Source: Bradyrhizobium sp. in8p8 (lineage in GTDB: Bacteria; Pseudomonadota; Alphaproteobacteria; Rhizobiales; Xanthobacteraceae). Taken from it: a stretch of 64,000 nucleotides of DNA. The notes below the pieces were generated by a model. It did no database searches. It saw only the letters and a program-made list of their open reading frames with translations, and was not told where the DNA came from. The translations under genes and the position numbers were made by a program. The stretch is from positions 830,001 through 894,000 of the forward strand of contig NZ_AUGD01000001.1 of the NCBI RefSeq assembly GCF_000426845.1, written 5' to 3'. The first letter of the stretch is position 1, and each line of letters begins with the position of its first letter. This document shows, one piece after another, positions 17,870-28,557 of the stretch.

Positions 17870-19260
17870 CTCACCAGAAATTCGATGCGGCGGTTCCGCG
17901 CCTTGCCTTCATCGGTGTCGTTGCTGGCAACGGGCTGCGTGCTGCCATGGCCGACCGCCGTGAACCGGCTGGCCGGCAAACCGGCCTTGACCAGATAGTC
18001 GATCACCGCCTGTGCGCGCTTTTCCGAGAGAGCCTGGTTGAAGGAATCCTCACCGTCCGCGTCGGTATGCCCGACGACCACGATATTGGTGGTGGGGCAG
18101 CGCAGTGCGGTCTCGATGAGACGATCAAGGATGGCCACGGAGTCGGGATCGATATCCGCGCGCTTGTTTGCGAAGCGGATTTTGCCCTTGGTCAGCAGCT
18201 CTGTGAACAATTGCTGGCACACGGTGCCGTCGACGGGGCCTGCCGCGGGCTTCACCGTGATCTCCGGCTTGTATTGCCAGGTTTTCGGGAAGTCCCTGCC
18301 GAGGCCAGCGCGAATGTCGTTGGCGGCGCCCTCGTAGAGCGCATCACCGGACAGCTTCACCTCGCGATCGGAGACGACGAGCGTGCCGGTCGATAGCCGC
18401 GACAGCGCGCCAAGCGCTGCGACGACCGCCATGCTGAAGGAGCCGGGTGCGCCGACGCTGGCCTTGAGATTGTCCACGACCTTTTCGGTGAAGAACTTTC
18501 GCGAGGCGCTGGTGGCGATTGCCGCATGGACATTGTTGTCGGGAACGTAGCCGGTCAGCGTCACCTTCGCCGCCACCGGGTCCTTGTAGGCCTGGAAGAT
18601 ATAAGGGGGCGCCTTGATGTCGTTGGCGGCGATTGAAAAGCCCTCGGGCAGGTTCTTCAGCGCTGCTGCGATCGCCTCGCGGCCGCCGAGCTCGCGCGCC
18701 ATGCCCGACAGATTGACCTTGGTGTCCGTTATCGTGATCTTGCCGTCCTTGAGCTTGCCGATCTGGTCCAGCAGGAGCATCGCGGCCGCCTCGAACCGCG
18801 GCGGCGCGCCGCGTGCCAGACCCATCTGGTCGGCCACCTCGGCGCCGCCGACCTCCTTGCGGGCCGCCTCGGTCAGCCGGGCCTTCATCGACGGCAAGGA
18901 CGCGGAGCCCGACAGCGTCACCCGCACCACGTCACGCTCGGCATTCCAGACGAAAGGCTTGGCCTCGGGAACAAGTCGGGTCCGGTCGTCGACCAGTCGC
19001 ACGCCGGGCACGGTCTCGACCGCCATCACGGCGTCGCGGCGCCCTTCCTCGGAGAAGGCGTCCGCGGCCAGGCTGACGTCGCGGCCATCGACCGCGATCC
19101 GGGTTTTGTCCAGGACGGTATTCTTCAGCACCGCCGAGCTTCGGGCAGACAGGTCGGCCTCAACCGGTAAGGTGTTATTCCAGGCCGCAAATCCCCACAT
19201 GATGGCCAGGGGGATCAGCCCCGGCCACCATTTGCTGGCCCACGAGAAAAGCTTTTGCAT
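17866..19260 (-). CDS. OmpA-family protein with BON-like repeats
   Basis: 464 aa. One N-terminal membrane helix (about 10-28, WWPGLIPLAIMWGFAAW), then three BON-like repeats of alpha-beta type (about 45-130, 165-245, 270-340) with KITITDTKVNLSG and AKVTLTGYVPDN, and a C-terminal OmpA peptidoglycan-binding domain (from about 360) with VVGHTDADGEDSFNQALSEK, AVGHGSTQPV and ARNRRIEFLV. Probably an inner-membrane-anchored, periplasmic peptidoglycan-binding protein, similar in layout to mycobacterial ArfA. Started at MQKLFSW (19260) since residues upstream look untranslated. Confidence 0.8.
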   Translation of the reverse strand: MQKLFSWASKWWPGLIPLAIMWGFAAWNNTLPVEADLSARSSAVLKNTVLDKTRIAVDGRDVSLAADAFSEEGRRDAVMAVETVPGVRLVDDRTRLVPEAKPFVWNAERDVVRVTLSGSASLPSMKARLTEAARKEVGGAEVADQMGLARGAPPRFEAAAMLLLDQIGKLKDGKITITDTKVNLSGMARELGGREAIAAALKNLPEGFSIAANDIKAPPYIFQAYKDPVAAKVTLTGYVPDNNVHAAIATSASRKFFTEKVVDNLKASVGAPGSFSMAVVAALGALSRLSTGTLVVSDREVKLSGDALYEGAANDIRAGLGRDFPKTWQYKPEITVKPAAGPVDGTVCQQLFTELLTKGKIRFANKRADIDPDSVAILDRLIETALRCPTTNIVVVGHTDADGEDSFNQALSEKRAQAVIDYLVKAGLPASRFTAVGHGSTQPVASNDTDEGKARNRRIEFLVR

Positions 19261-19424
19261 TCGACGACCCGAACTCTGGAAACGGAGACAAAACAAACCC
19301 TTGGCAGGCTGTCAAACCGGAAATGGTGCCGTTCCGAAGGCCCTGCCTGGACAATCCAAATAACTTTTTCTTCAAGGGTTCTTCCGTAAGTTGAAGGCGG
19401 AATGCCAGAGTCCCTCAGCCGGTC

Positions 19425-20483
19425 ATGAAACAACTGCGTAACAACGTCATCCGCGCCGGGCTGGGAGCACTTTATTTCAGCGGGGCGCACCACCTGTTGC
19501 GCCCGCTCTTGTCGGGCGTCGGCGCCATTTTCATGCTGCACCGGGTGCGGCCGGCCCGTGAGGCCGCGTTTCAGCCGAACCGGCATCTCGAAGTCACCCC
19601 CGAATTCCTTCGCGCGACACTGTGCCATTTGCGCTCGCGCGACATCGACATCGTCACCATGGACGAGCTGCACGAGCGATTGGCGCAGGGACGGTTCGAC
19701 CGCCGCTTCGCCGCCTTTACCCTCGACGACGGCTATCGCGACAATCTGGACCATGCACTGCCGGTGCTGCGCGAATTTGACGCGCCTCTGACCGTCTATG
19801 TCGCGAGCGACTTTGCCGACGGCACCGGACGCCTGTGGTGGGCGGCGCTGGAGGCCGTCATCGCGAAGGCCGAGCAGATCGACATTACAATCGGCAATTC
19901 TGCATTGCGGCTCGATGCGACGACGCCTGCGGCCAAGCAGGCAACGTTCGACCGCCTGCACGACTGGCTGCGCGCGCTGCCGGGCGAGCACGACCTCAAG
20001 CGCGAGATCGAGGCACTGTGCACGACGTACGACGTCGACATGGGAGCGCTGTGCCGCAGCCTCTGCCTGTCCTGGACCGAGTTGAAGACATTCGCCGCCG
20101 ATCCGCTGGTCACGATCGGCGCGCACAGCGTCAGCCATTGCAACCTCGCCAAGCAGGCGGAAGACGTTGCCGCGCAGGAGATGACGGTGAGCCGCGCGCG
20201 GATCGAGCAGGCGCTGGAGCGCCCCGTGCTGCATCTTGCCTACCCCTATGGCGACCGCGAGGCCGCGGGGATGCGCGAATTCACCCTTGCTGCAGCCGCC
20301 GGCTTCAAGACCGCGGTGACGACGCGGCCCGGCATGCTGTTCGCCGACAATGCCGCCCACATGACGGCGCTGCCACGCGTCTCGCTCAACGGCAACTACC
20401 AGGACGCGCGCATCCTGCCGGTGCTGACCTCGGGCGCTGCGACCGCGATGTGGAACGGCCTCCGCCGGATCGCGGCGGCGTAG
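19425..20483 (+). CDS. Polysaccharide deacetylase family protein
   Basis: 352 aa with a NodB-type carbohydrate esterase 4 fold. TLDDGYRDNLDHALPVL (about 99-115) gives the Asp-Asp motif, IGAHSVSHCNL supplies the metal-binding His-x3-His pair, and LAYPYGDREAAGMREF resembles the later catalytic block. No clear signal peptide; the N-terminus has a weak hydrophobic stretch (HLLRPLLSGVGAIFML). Such enzymes deacetylate or modify cell-surface glycans. It stands alone, divergent from the OmpA/BON gene with about 165 bases between. Confidence 0.8.
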   Translation: MKQLRNNVIRAGLGALYFSGAHHLLRPLLSGVGAIFMLHRVRPAREAAFQPNRHLEVTPEFLRATLCHLRSRDIDIVTMDELHERLAQGRFDRRFAAFTLDDGYRDNLDHALPVLREFDAPLTVYVASDFADGTGRLWWAALEAVIAKAEQIDITIGNSALRLDATTPAAKQATFDRLHDWLRALPGEHDLKREIEALCTTYDVDMGALCRSLCLSWTELKTFAADPLVTIGAHSVSHCNLAKQAEDVAAQEMTVSRARIEQALERPVLHLAYPYGDREAAGMREFTLAAAAGFKTAVTTRPGMLFADNAAHMTALPRVSLNGNYQDARILPVLTSGAATAMWNGLRRIAAA

Positions 20484-20561
20484 CCCCTCGATGTCCGCGG
20501 CGGCGGAGATTGACTCCCCTCCCCGCCCCGCTCACAACAAGCGCCAATCAAGGGAGGCACC

Positions 20562-21374
20562 ATGTTCAACGATCTGTTCTCGCTCAAAGGCCGCATCGCG
20601 CTGGTGACCGGCGGCTCGCGCGGCATCGGCAAGATGATTGCGGCGGGATTCCTCAGCGCCGGCGCGGCGAAGGTCTACATCACCGCGCGCAAGGCAGGAC
20701 CCTGCGAAGCCACCGCGAAAGAGCTCAGCGCCCAATACGACGGCGAGTGCATCGCGCTGCCGATCGACATCTCCACGGTCGCCGGCTGCGAGCTGCTGGC
20801 GAATGAGTACGGCAAGCGCGAGGCCAGGCTGGACATCCTGGTCAACAATGCCGGCGCGGCCTGGGGCGCGGAGTTCGACGAATTTCCGGAGAGCGGCTGG
20901 GACAAGGTGATGAACCTCAACGTCAAGGCGCCGTTCTTCCTGACCAAGGCGCTGGCGCCGACGCTGCGCGCGTCGGGAAGCGCGGAGCGGCCCGCGAAGG
21001 TGATCAACATCGCCTCGATCGACGGCATCTTCGTCAATCCGGGCGAGACCTATTCCTATGCCGCGAGCAAGGCCGGGCTGATCCATCTGACGCGGCGCAT
21101 GGCGGTGAAGCTCGTCCCGGACCACATCGTGGTCACCGCGATCGCGCCGGGCCCGTTCAAGTCCGACATGAACCGCGCCGCGCGCGACCACGCCGACGAG
21201 GTCGCAACGCGCGTACCCGTCGGCCGCATCGGCACCGACGAGGACATGGCGGGCGCCGCGATCTATCTCGCCTCGCGCGCGGGCGATTACGTCGTCGGGG
21301 CGACCATCGCGGTCGACGGCGGCATCGTCTATGCGAACCCGGGGATCAAGGGCAGCGGGTGGGACAGCGATTGA
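20562..21374 (+). CDS. Short-chain dehydrogenase/reductase
   Basis: 270 aa classical SDR. NAD(P)-binding TGGSRGIG at about 16-23, NNAG, catalytic Ser in INIASIDGIF and YxxxK in YSYAASKAGLIH; the C-terminus has the usual IAPGP and VVGATIAVDGG. Strong GGAGG ribosome site 9 bases upstream. Sequence resembles RhlG-like 3-oxoacyl reductases acting outside fatty-acid synthesis, but the substrate is uncertain. It lies 79 bases after the deacetylase, possibly co-transcribed. Confidence 0.85.
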   Translation: MFNDLFSLKGRIALVTGGSRGIGKMIAAGFLSAGAAKVYITARKAGPCEATAKELSAQYDGECIALPIDISTVAGCELLANEYGKREARLDILVNNAGAAWGAEFDEFPESGWDKVMNLNVKAPFFLTKALAPTLRASGSAERPAKVINIASIDGIFVNPGETYSYAASKAGLIHLTRRMAVKLVPDHIVVTAIAPGPFKSDMNRAARDHADEVATRVPVGRIGTDEDMAGAAIYLASRAGDYVVGATIAVDGGIVYANPGIKGSGWDSD

Positions 21375-21419
21375 TCGGGCGATCTCTGGTCACACGCAAT
21401 GGGGCCCAAAACCGAAACG

Positions 21420-21445
21420 TCGAAAACAACCCCATGCACAGTAGA
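21420..21445. repeat. 26-base repeat, copy 1
   Basis: The 26 bases beginning TCGAAAACAACCCCATGCAC are identical at 61480-61505, 40 kb away. Together with GACACGTCGGGCAAAACAC further on (about 21513-21531) this spacer looks like a mosaic of dispersed rhizobial repeat modules between the convergent SDR and boxB genes. Confidence 0.75.
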
Positions 21446-21657
21446 ATGCCCCTTGATCAGCAAGGGATTTTCTTGAGCCGCCCAGAAACGACGATTCAGC
21501 CGCGACGCGGTTGACACGTCGGGCAAAACACTGCCCGTCCGGAATCCAGTGCGCTTGCGACTTCTATGTGAAGCCACAAGCGCCCCTGGAATAGTGCATC
21601 ACCCGCTTCCCGGGTGATGACGCCATTCGTGTTTGCGGGAGTGCCGAGTCCCGATGC

Positions 21658-23109
<1,452 letters not shown>

Positions 23110-23140
23110 GGGGACCTCCCGTGTGGGACTAGCTCGCTTG

Positions 23141-23210
23141 AAGGGGCGAATGGCGAATGGCGGGTAGCGAATGGGCATCCCCTATTCGCCATTCGCCACT
23201 CCCTACCCGC
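23141..23210. repeat. GCGAATGG-type inverted repeat in boxC-boxB spacer
   Basis: Arms GGGGCGAATGGCGAATGG / CCATTCGCC-type units flank a short centre (ATGGGCATCCCC), followed by CCCTACCCGC complementary to GCGGGTAG. Same family as 1012-1082. In the transcript it would form a long stem between boxC and boxB. Confidence 0.75.
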
Positions 23211-24898
23211 TAGACTCGCGTCATATCGAATTTCGGCTTCTGGCCGCTGCCGTAGCGGCGCAGCGCGCCTTCCTCACCGACGGCATTCGGACGCTGGAAG
23301 ATCCAGTTCTGCCAGGCGGTGAGGCGCGCGAAGATCTTTGATTCCATCGTCTCGGGGCCGACGAAGCGCAGGCTCGCTTCCATGCCGGTGAGGCTGTCGG
23401 GCGAGAAGCTGGCGCGCTCCTCGAGGAACACGCGGACCTCGTCGTCCCAGTCGATGTCGTCGAGCGCAAAGGTGACGAGGCCGAGCTCTTCCGCCTGCTC
23501 CGCATCGAGCGCGGTGCCGAGCGTGGCTTCCGCGCGGTCGACGTCGGACGGATCGGCCTGGAAGCGCGATTGCAGCCGCGTCAGGCCATGGCTCATTGGA
23601 TACGGGCCGAAGTTCATCGCAGACAGTTCGATCGACGGCGGCGGACGGTTGTCGCCCTGGCGCGTGCCGATCAGCATGTAGGAGCGGTCGGCGGCGAACA
23701 CGAGCTCGGCCAGCGTGCCGGCAAAGCAGGAGCCGGGTTCGACCAGCGTCACCAGCGTGCGCGAGGTGACGTCGATGCGCTTCAGCACGCGCTTCCAGTA
23801 GTGCCTGATCTCGTTGACGAGCCAGTGGGCCTTGTTGGCTTCGAGGAAGGCGTCGCAGGCGAGCACATGGGCGCGGTCGCCATGGCTCTTGAACACCAGC
23901 ATGGCGATCTCGAGCTCGTTGATGCGAAGATGCAGGATGGCATCGTCGATCTCGCGCGCGACCTGGAGCGGCCAGAACGACGCTCCTTGCGCCATCATTC
24001 CGTCGATGTCGGCGGGCGGTGCAGCCTCCGGCGCCTTGATCGAAATGGTGGCGATGCGGGCCGCGCGATCGATGTCCACGGTGACGAAGCCATAACGGAT
24101 GCCGGTCTCGTCAATGACGCGGTTGAGCGGCGTCAGCGCAACGCCCTTGCCGCTGCCCTGCCGCTTCGAAGCGGCGGCGAATTCCCTGGCGCGCTCGGCG
24201 ATCCTGGCTTCCAGCTTGGAGTTCGGCGCAATCTCGTCCACGAGACGCCACTGCACCGCGCGCTTTCCCTTCACACCCTCCTCGATGGTGCAGAAAAAAT
24301 CGGCATGGTCGCGGCGCACTTTTCGCTTGTCGACGACGCGCGTCAGACCGCCGGTGCCGGGCAGCACGGCGAGCAGCGGCACTTCAGGCAAGGCCACCGC
24401 GGACGAGCCGTCATCGGCAAGGATGATGTGATCCGTCGCAAGCGCCAGTTCATAGCCGCCGCCGGCGGCCGAGCCGTTCACCACGGTGATGAAGCGCTGG
24501 CCGGAATTTTCCGACGAATCCTCCATGCCATTGCGGGTCTCGTTGGTGAATTTGCAGAAATTCACCTTGTGCGCGTGGGTCGATCCCGCGAGCATGCGGA
24601 TGTTCGCGCCGGCGCAGAACACGCGGTTCTTGGCCGAGCGCATCACCACGACCTTCACCTCGGGATGCTCGAAGCGCAGTCGCTGAAGCGCGTCAGCCAG
24701 CTCGATATCGACGCCGAGGTCGTAGGAATTGAGCTTGAGCAGGTAGCCCTCGAACAGGCCGCCGTTCTCATCGACATCCATGGTCAGCGTCGCGACGTCG
24801 CCGTCGACCGCGAGCTTCCAGTGCTTGTAGCGGGACGGTTCGGTCTGGAAATCGATGAATGTCGCGCCGCCTGCGAGGCGCCGATCTTCCCCGGCCAT
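23210..24898 (-). CDS. boxC: 2,3-epoxybenzoyl-CoA dihydrolase (benzoyl-CoA-dihydrodiol lyase) BoxC
   Basis: 562 aa crotonase-superfamily enzyme that opens and cleaves 2,3-epoxybenzoyl-CoA to 3,4-dehydroadipyl-CoA semialdehyde and formate. Two crotonase-like parts: CAGANIRMLAG and VNGSAAGGGYELALATDHII form the oxyanion-hole regions of the first half, with VALPEVPLLAVLPGTGGLTR further on. Length matches BoxC, about twice a normal enoyl-CoA hydratase. First gene after two BoxR-type sites, so it starts the boxC-boxB transcript. Confidence 0.96.
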   Translation of the reverse strand: MAGEDRRLAGGATFIDFQTEPSRYKHWKLAVDGDVATLTMDVDENGGLFEGYLLKLNSYDLGVDIELADALQRLRFEHPEVKVVVMRSAKNRVFCAGANIRMLAGSTHAHKVNFCKFTNETRNGMEDSSENSGQRFITVVNGSAAGGGYELALATDHIILADDGSSAVALPEVPLLAVLPGTGGLTRVVDKRKVRRDHADFFCTIEEGVKGKRAVQWRLVDEIAPNSKLEARIAERAREFAAASKRQGSGKGVALTPLNRVIDETGIRYGFVTVDIDRAARIATISIKAPEAAPPADIDGMMAQGASFWPLQVAREIDDAILHLRINELEIAMLVFKSHGDRAHVLACDAFLEANKAHWLVNEIRHYWKRVLKRIDVTSRTLVTLVEPGSCFAGTLAELVFAADRSYMLIGTRQGDNRPPPSIELSAMNFGPYPMSHGLTRLQSRFQADPSDVDRAEATLGTALDAEQAEELGLVTFALDDIDWDDEVRVFLEERASFSPDSLTGMEASLRFVGPETMESKIFARLTAWQNWIFQRPNAVGEEGALRRYGSGQKPKFDMTRV

Positions 24899-24942
24899 GG
24901 GTCATCCCTGAGCTTGAATTATGCGTTCTGGCTTGTCCGTTA

Positions 24943-24960
24943 GATGCACAATAATGCATC
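24943..24960. promoter_or_regulatory. Putative BoxR operator, boxC promoter, site 1
   Basis: GATGCACAATAATGCATC: two TGCA tetramers six bases apart and a GATGCA/TGCATC inverted repeat, 45 bases upstream of the boxC start. TGCA-N6-TGCA is the arrangement described for BzdR/BoxR operators in Azoarcus. Confidence 0.7.
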
Positions 24961-24995
24961 TTTTCGAACGCGTCTAGCCATCAACTGCCGTAGCA

Positions 24996-25010
24996 TGCAC
25001 TTTGTTTCAT
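24996..25010. promoter_or_regulatory. Putative BoxR operator, boxC promoter, site 2
   Basis: TGCACTTTGTTTCAT, 98 bases upstream of boxC. Differs by one base from TGCACTTTGTTGCAT at 38667-38681 and by two from GGCACTATGTTTCAT at 27586-27600; the three share KGCACTWTGTTKCAT. Confidence 0.7.
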
Positions 25011-25030
25011 GAGGAGTCGTTCTGCTGCCA

Positions 25031-25849
25031 TCACGCGGCGCGCCCTTGCAGACCCTGATCGTCGCGCAGGGCCGCTCCTGCGAACTGCTCGATCGCCTCC
25101 AGCGTCGCCGCCGGCGCCTCGCGATGCGGAGAATGCCCCGCGCCGGAAACGATCTTCACGTCGACCGGGCAGTAGCACTCCTCCTGCGCGATCTCGACCT
25201 GACGCAGCGTCCCGTACTGATCGTCCGCACCCTGCACGACCAGAACGGGGACGCGGATGTAGGCGAGGTAGTCTGAAATGTCCCAATCGCGGAACTTCGG
25301 GTCGAGCCAGGCGCCGTTCCAACCGTAGAACGCGTTGTCGACGTCCTTGTGCCAGCGCGCGAGCTTCGTCTTGAGGTCGGTGGTCTCAAACGTCGCCTTG
25401 ATCGCGGCGATGGATTTGATCGAGATATCCTCGACGATGAAATGCGGCGCGATCAGCACGAGGCCGCTGAGACGATGATCCTGATGCGCTCCGGCATAGA
25501 TCGTGGCGATCGAGGCCCCGTCGGAATGGCCGAGCAGAAGGCCACGCTTGAAGCCGATCAAGTCGAGCAGCTTCGGCAGCACGTCCAGCGCCTCGCGTTG
25601 CATGTAGTCGAGTGGCCGCGGCAGCGCGACCGGACTGGATTGACCATAGCCCGCGCGCGAATAGACGAAGATGCCGGCGCCGGAGGCTTGCTGCAGCTTC
25701 TCCGGGAAGTCGCCCCAGAGCCCGACGGAGCCGAGGCCTTCGTGCAGCATCACGATGGTCGGCGCATCCGCGGCCGGTGGCGCGAGCCATTTGTATTCGA
25801 GGCTGGCGGTGCCGATGCTGAGGAAACCGGTGGGGGTGAGATTGGTCAT
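25031..25849 (-). CDS. Alpha/beta hydrolase of the box cluster
   Basis: 272 aa. Nucleophile elbow GHSDGAS (about residue 108-114), acid in QGADDQYGT and His in GAGHSPHREAP give a full catalytic triad; oxyanion region LHEGLGSVGLW. It lies between the ligase and boxC on the same strand, so it probably belongs to benzoate catabolism: a thioesterase relieving stalled CoA esters, or a lactone hydrolase. The true reaction is not readable from sequence. Confidence 0.8.
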   Translation of the reverse strand: MTNLTPTGFLSIGTASLEYKWLAPPAADAPTIVMLHEGLGSVGLWGDFPEKLQQASGAGIFVYSRAGYGQSSPVALPRPLDYMQREALDVLPKLLDLIGFKRGLLLGHSDGASIATIYAGAHQDHRLSGLVLIAPHFIVEDISIKSIAAIKATFETTDLKTKLARWHKDVDNAFYGWNGAWLDPKFRDWDISDYLAYIRVPVLVVQGADDQYGTLRQVEIAQEECYCPVDVKIVSGAGHSPHREAPAATLEAIEQFAGAALRDDQGLQGRAA

Positions 25850-25900
25850 GGTGTCACTCTGCTTCGCTGGATGAGCGCGAGATATTTACGCGCACTCCGT

Positions 25901-25930
25901 CGTTCCCTCCCCCTTGTGGGGAAGGGAACG
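25901..25930. terminator. Hairpin between ligase and hydrolase genes
   Basis: CGTTCCCTCCCC ... GGGGAAGGGAACG forms a near-perfect 12-base stem with a short loop. There is no poly-T, so it is more likely an mRNA-processing or stabilising stem of the repeat type than a true intrinsic terminator. Confidence 0.45.
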
Positions 25931-25972
25931 CGACGGAGGTCTCGGTGACGGCAGTGCGCGGCATCAGCAAAC

Positions 25973-27520
25973 TCAATTCGCGCCTTCCCGCAGTTTGAAC
26001 CGCTGGATCTTCCCCGTCGCGGTCTTGGGCAGGGACTCCACCACGTCGATCCAGCGCGGATATTTCCAAGGGCCGATCTTTTGCTTGACGTGTTCCTTCA
26101 GCATCTCCTGCAAGTCCGTCGTCGTCGCGCCCGGGCGCAGCACCACGAACGCCTTCGGCTTCAGGAGGCCTTCCGGATCGGCCTCGGGCACGACGGCGGC
26201 TTCCAGCACCGCCGGATGGGTGATCAGCGCGCTCTCGACCTCGAACGGCGAGACCCAGATGCCGGAGACCTTGAACATGTCGTCGGCACGGCCGCAGAAG
26301 GTGTAGCGGCCCTCGCCGTCGCGAACATACTTATCTCCGGTGCGAGTCCACGGCCCCTCGAAGGTGCGGCGGCTTTTGTGACGCTGATTCCAATAGCCCT
26401 CGCCGGCGGAAGGCGCATCGACCAGGAGCTCGCCGACCTCGCCGTCGGCGACGTCCTGGCCGGCCTCGTTCACAAGCCGCACCGCGTAGCCCGGCACCGG
26501 CTTGCCGGAGGAGCCGTACTTGATATCGCCGGGCGCGTTCGAGAGAAAAATGTGCAAGAGCTCGGTCGAGCCGACGCCGTCGAGGATGTCGACGCCGAAC
26601 CGCGCTTTCCAGCTGTTGCCGACGGATTCCGGCAGCGCCTCGCCGGCGGAGGTGCAAATGCGCAACGCCTCGCCGCAGCGCTCGCCCTTCATCGTCTCGT
26701 CGTTGAGCATCGCCGCGAACAGCGTCGGCACGCCGTAGAAGATTGACGGATTGTAGCGGTTCATCAGGTCGAACATGCGTGCCGGCGTCGGACGCTCGCT
26801 GTTGAGGATGACGCTCGCGCCGACGGCCATCGGGAACGTCAACGCATTGCCGAGGCCGTAGGCGAAGAACAGTTTTGCGGCCGACAGGCAGACATCGCTC
26901 TCGCGAATGCCGAGCACCTGCTTGGCGTAGGTGTCGGCGGTTGCCTGCATGTTCGAATGCAGATGGCGCACGCCCTTGGGCATGCCGGTCGAGCCCGACG
27001 AATAGAGCCAGAACGCCGGCTCATCCGGATGGGTCACGGCGGTGGTGAACTGGTCGCTCTCGCCGGCCATCTCTTCGGCCAGCTGCTTGTGGCCGTTCTG
27101 CTTGGCACCGGAGACGACTACATGCTCGAGATCGGGCATGCGGCCGACGACGTCCTTGATGACGGGATAGAGCGCCTCGGACACGAACAGCACGCGGGCA
27201 CGACAATCGGCGAGGATGTAGGCGTATTGGTCGGCGGTCAAAAGCGTGTTCAGCGGCACCGGCACGATGCCGGCGCGGATTGCGCCCAGGAACACGACCG
27301 GGAAGTCGATCGTATCCAGCATGATCATCGCGACGCGTTCCTCGCGGCGGACGCCGAGCCGGCGCAGCATGTTGGCGACGCGCCGGGTCTGGCGCTGGAG
27401 CTCGCCATAGGTGATGCGCGAGACGGTGTCGTCGAAGGCGAGCTTGCTGCCGCGGTCCTCCTCGACGTTACGGTCGAGCAGCCAGGTCACCGCGTTATAG
27501 GATCCCTCGCTCACAGACAT
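25973..27520 (-). CDS. bclA: Benzoate-CoA ligase
   Basis: 515 aa ANL-superfamily ligase making benzoyl-CoA from benzoate, ATP and CoA, the entry step of the box pathway. AMP-binding P-loop YSSGSTGMPKGV, A3-A5 motifs with SAGEALPESVG and DGVGSTELLHIFLSN, hinge TFCGRADDMFKVSG and catalytic Lys in PKTATGKIQRFKL near the C-terminus. Full length for the BclA/BadA family. Divergent from boxR, with GGGGGAG before the ATG. The same enzyme is called badA in Rhodopseudomonas. Confidence 0.92.
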   Translation of the reverse strand: MSVSEGSYNAVTWLLDRNVEEDRGSKLAFDDTVSRITYGELQRQTRRVANMLRRLGVRREERVAMIMLDTIDFPVVFLGAIRAGIVPVPLNTLLTADQYAYILADCRARVLFVSEALYPVIKDVVGRMPDLEHVVVSGAKQNGHKQLAEEMAGESDQFTTAVTHPDEPAFWLYSSGSTGMPKGVRHLHSNMQATADTYAKQVLGIRESDVCLSAAKLFFAYGLGNALTFPMAVGASVILNSERPTPARMFDLMNRYNPSIFYGVPTLFAAMLNDETMKGERCGEALRICTSAGEALPESVGNSWKARFGVDILDGVGSTELLHIFLSNAPGDIKYGSSGKPVPGYAVRLVNEAGQDVADGEVGELLVDAPSAGEGYWNQRHKSRRTFEGPWTRTGDKYVRDGEGRYTFCGRADDMFKVSGIWVSPFEVESALITHPAVLEAAVVPEADPEGLLKPKAFVVLRPGATTTDLQEMLKEHVKQKIGPWKYPRWIDVVESLPKTATGKIQRFKLREGAN

Positions 27521-27534
27521 CTCCCCCGAATTTA

Positions 27535-27546
27535 GAATTATAATTC
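27535..27546. promoter_or_regulatory. GAATTATAATTC palindrome upstream of benzoate-CoA ligase
   Basis: Perfect 12-base palindrome 15-26 bases upstream of the ligase ATG. Could be part of the promoter (TATAAT-like core) or an operator half. Confidence 0.4.
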
Positions 27547-27585
27547 ATAGAAAGACATCGCATTGGCTTGCTGTCAATGCCAGCA

Positions 27586-27600
27586 GGCACTATGTTTCAT
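27586..27600. promoter_or_regulatory. Putative BoxR operator in boxR/ligase divergent region
   Basis: GGCACTATGTTTCAT, 36 bases before boxR and 66 before the ligase start; matches the 15-base motif found beside boxC and upstream of livH. Position suits autoregulation of boxR and control of the ligase. Confidence 0.65.
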
Positions 27601-27635
27601 TAAAACGCGCCGCAGGACCCCTGTAAAGAAGGCTC

Positions 27636-28544
27636 ATGAGCGAAAGTCCCGACGCCGAATCCCGCTTCCTCGAACAGCTCGGCCAGCGCGTGCGCACCAT
27701 GCGCGCGCTGCGCGGCATGTCGCGCAAGGTGCTCGCCAAGGTATCAGGAATATCGGAGCGCTACATCGCGCAGCTCGAGAGCGGCAAGGGCAATGTCTCG
27801 ATCGTGCTGCTGCGCCGCGTCTCGGACGCGATGGGCGCGCATCTCGAAGACCTGCTCCCTTCGGCCGATCCAACGCCGGACTGGCAGATGTTTCGCGATC
27901 TCTTGCGCAAGGCAACCCCGGCGCAGATCGCTCAGGCCAAGGAGCTGCTCTCCGGCGGCAGCGCCTCCGCCCCGCGACGCGCGCCATTCTGCGGCATCGC
28001 GCTGATCGGCCTGCGCGGCGCCGGCAAATCCACCCTCGGCAAGATCCTGGCGAAGAAGATTGGCTGGAGCTTCGTCGAGCTCAACAAGGAGGTCGAGCGG
28101 CAGAACGGGCTCTCGGTCGCCGAGATCATCGCGCTTTACGGCCAGGAAGGCTTTCGCCGCATGGAACAGGCGGCGCTGCAACAGTTGCTCGCGCGCAACG
28201 AGCTGATGGTGCTGGCAACCGGCGGCGGCATCGTCTCCGAGCCGCTCACCTTCGACCAGGTGCTATCCTCGTTCTACACGATCTGGCTGAAGGCCGAGCC
28301 CGAGGAGCATATGGCGCGCGTGCGCCGCCAGGGCGATCTGCGCCCCATGGCCGATGACCGCTCCGCCATGGCGGAGCTGCGCAACATCCTGCTCAGCCGC
28401 GAGCCGCTGTATTCGCGCGCGGCGGCGGTGGTGGATACCGCGGGGCTGTCCGTCGATGCCGCCGCCGTGCGGCTGATCGATGCGGTGCGGCCCGTGCTGC
28501 AGAACGAGGCGCGCAGCTTCGGCCTGCGCAGCGTGGCGCTGTGA
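27636..28544 (+). CDS. boxR: Benzoyl-CoA-responsive transcriptional repressor BoxR (HTH + shikimate-kinase-like)
   Basis: 302 aa two-domain regulator. An XRE-type HTH (about 12-75, VRTMRALRGMSRKVLAKVSG then SERYIAQLESGKGNVS) is joined by a linker to a shikimate-kinase-like domain (from about 118) with P-loop GLRGAGKST at 125-133. This fusion is specific to BzdR/BoxR, where the second domain senses benzoyl-CoA and release from DNA derepresses the pathway. It is divergent from the ligase and followed at once by a truncated hemoglobin. Confidence 0.95.
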   Translation: MSESPDAESRFLEQLGQRVRTMRALRGMSRKVLAKVSGISERYIAQLESGKGNVSIVLLRRVSDAMGAHLEDLLPSADPTPDWQMFRDLLRKATPAQIAQAKELLSGGSASAPRRAPFCGIALIGLRGAGKSTLGKILAKKIGWSFVELNKEVERQNGLSVAEIIALYGQEGFRRMEQAALQQLLARNELMVLATGGGIVSEPLTFDQVLSSFYTIWLKAEPEEHMARVRRQGDLRPMADDRSAMAELRNILLSREPLYSRAAAVVDTAGLSVDAAAVRLIDAVRPVLQNEARSFGLRSVAL

Positions 28545-28557
28545 GCTCGGTTTTCGC

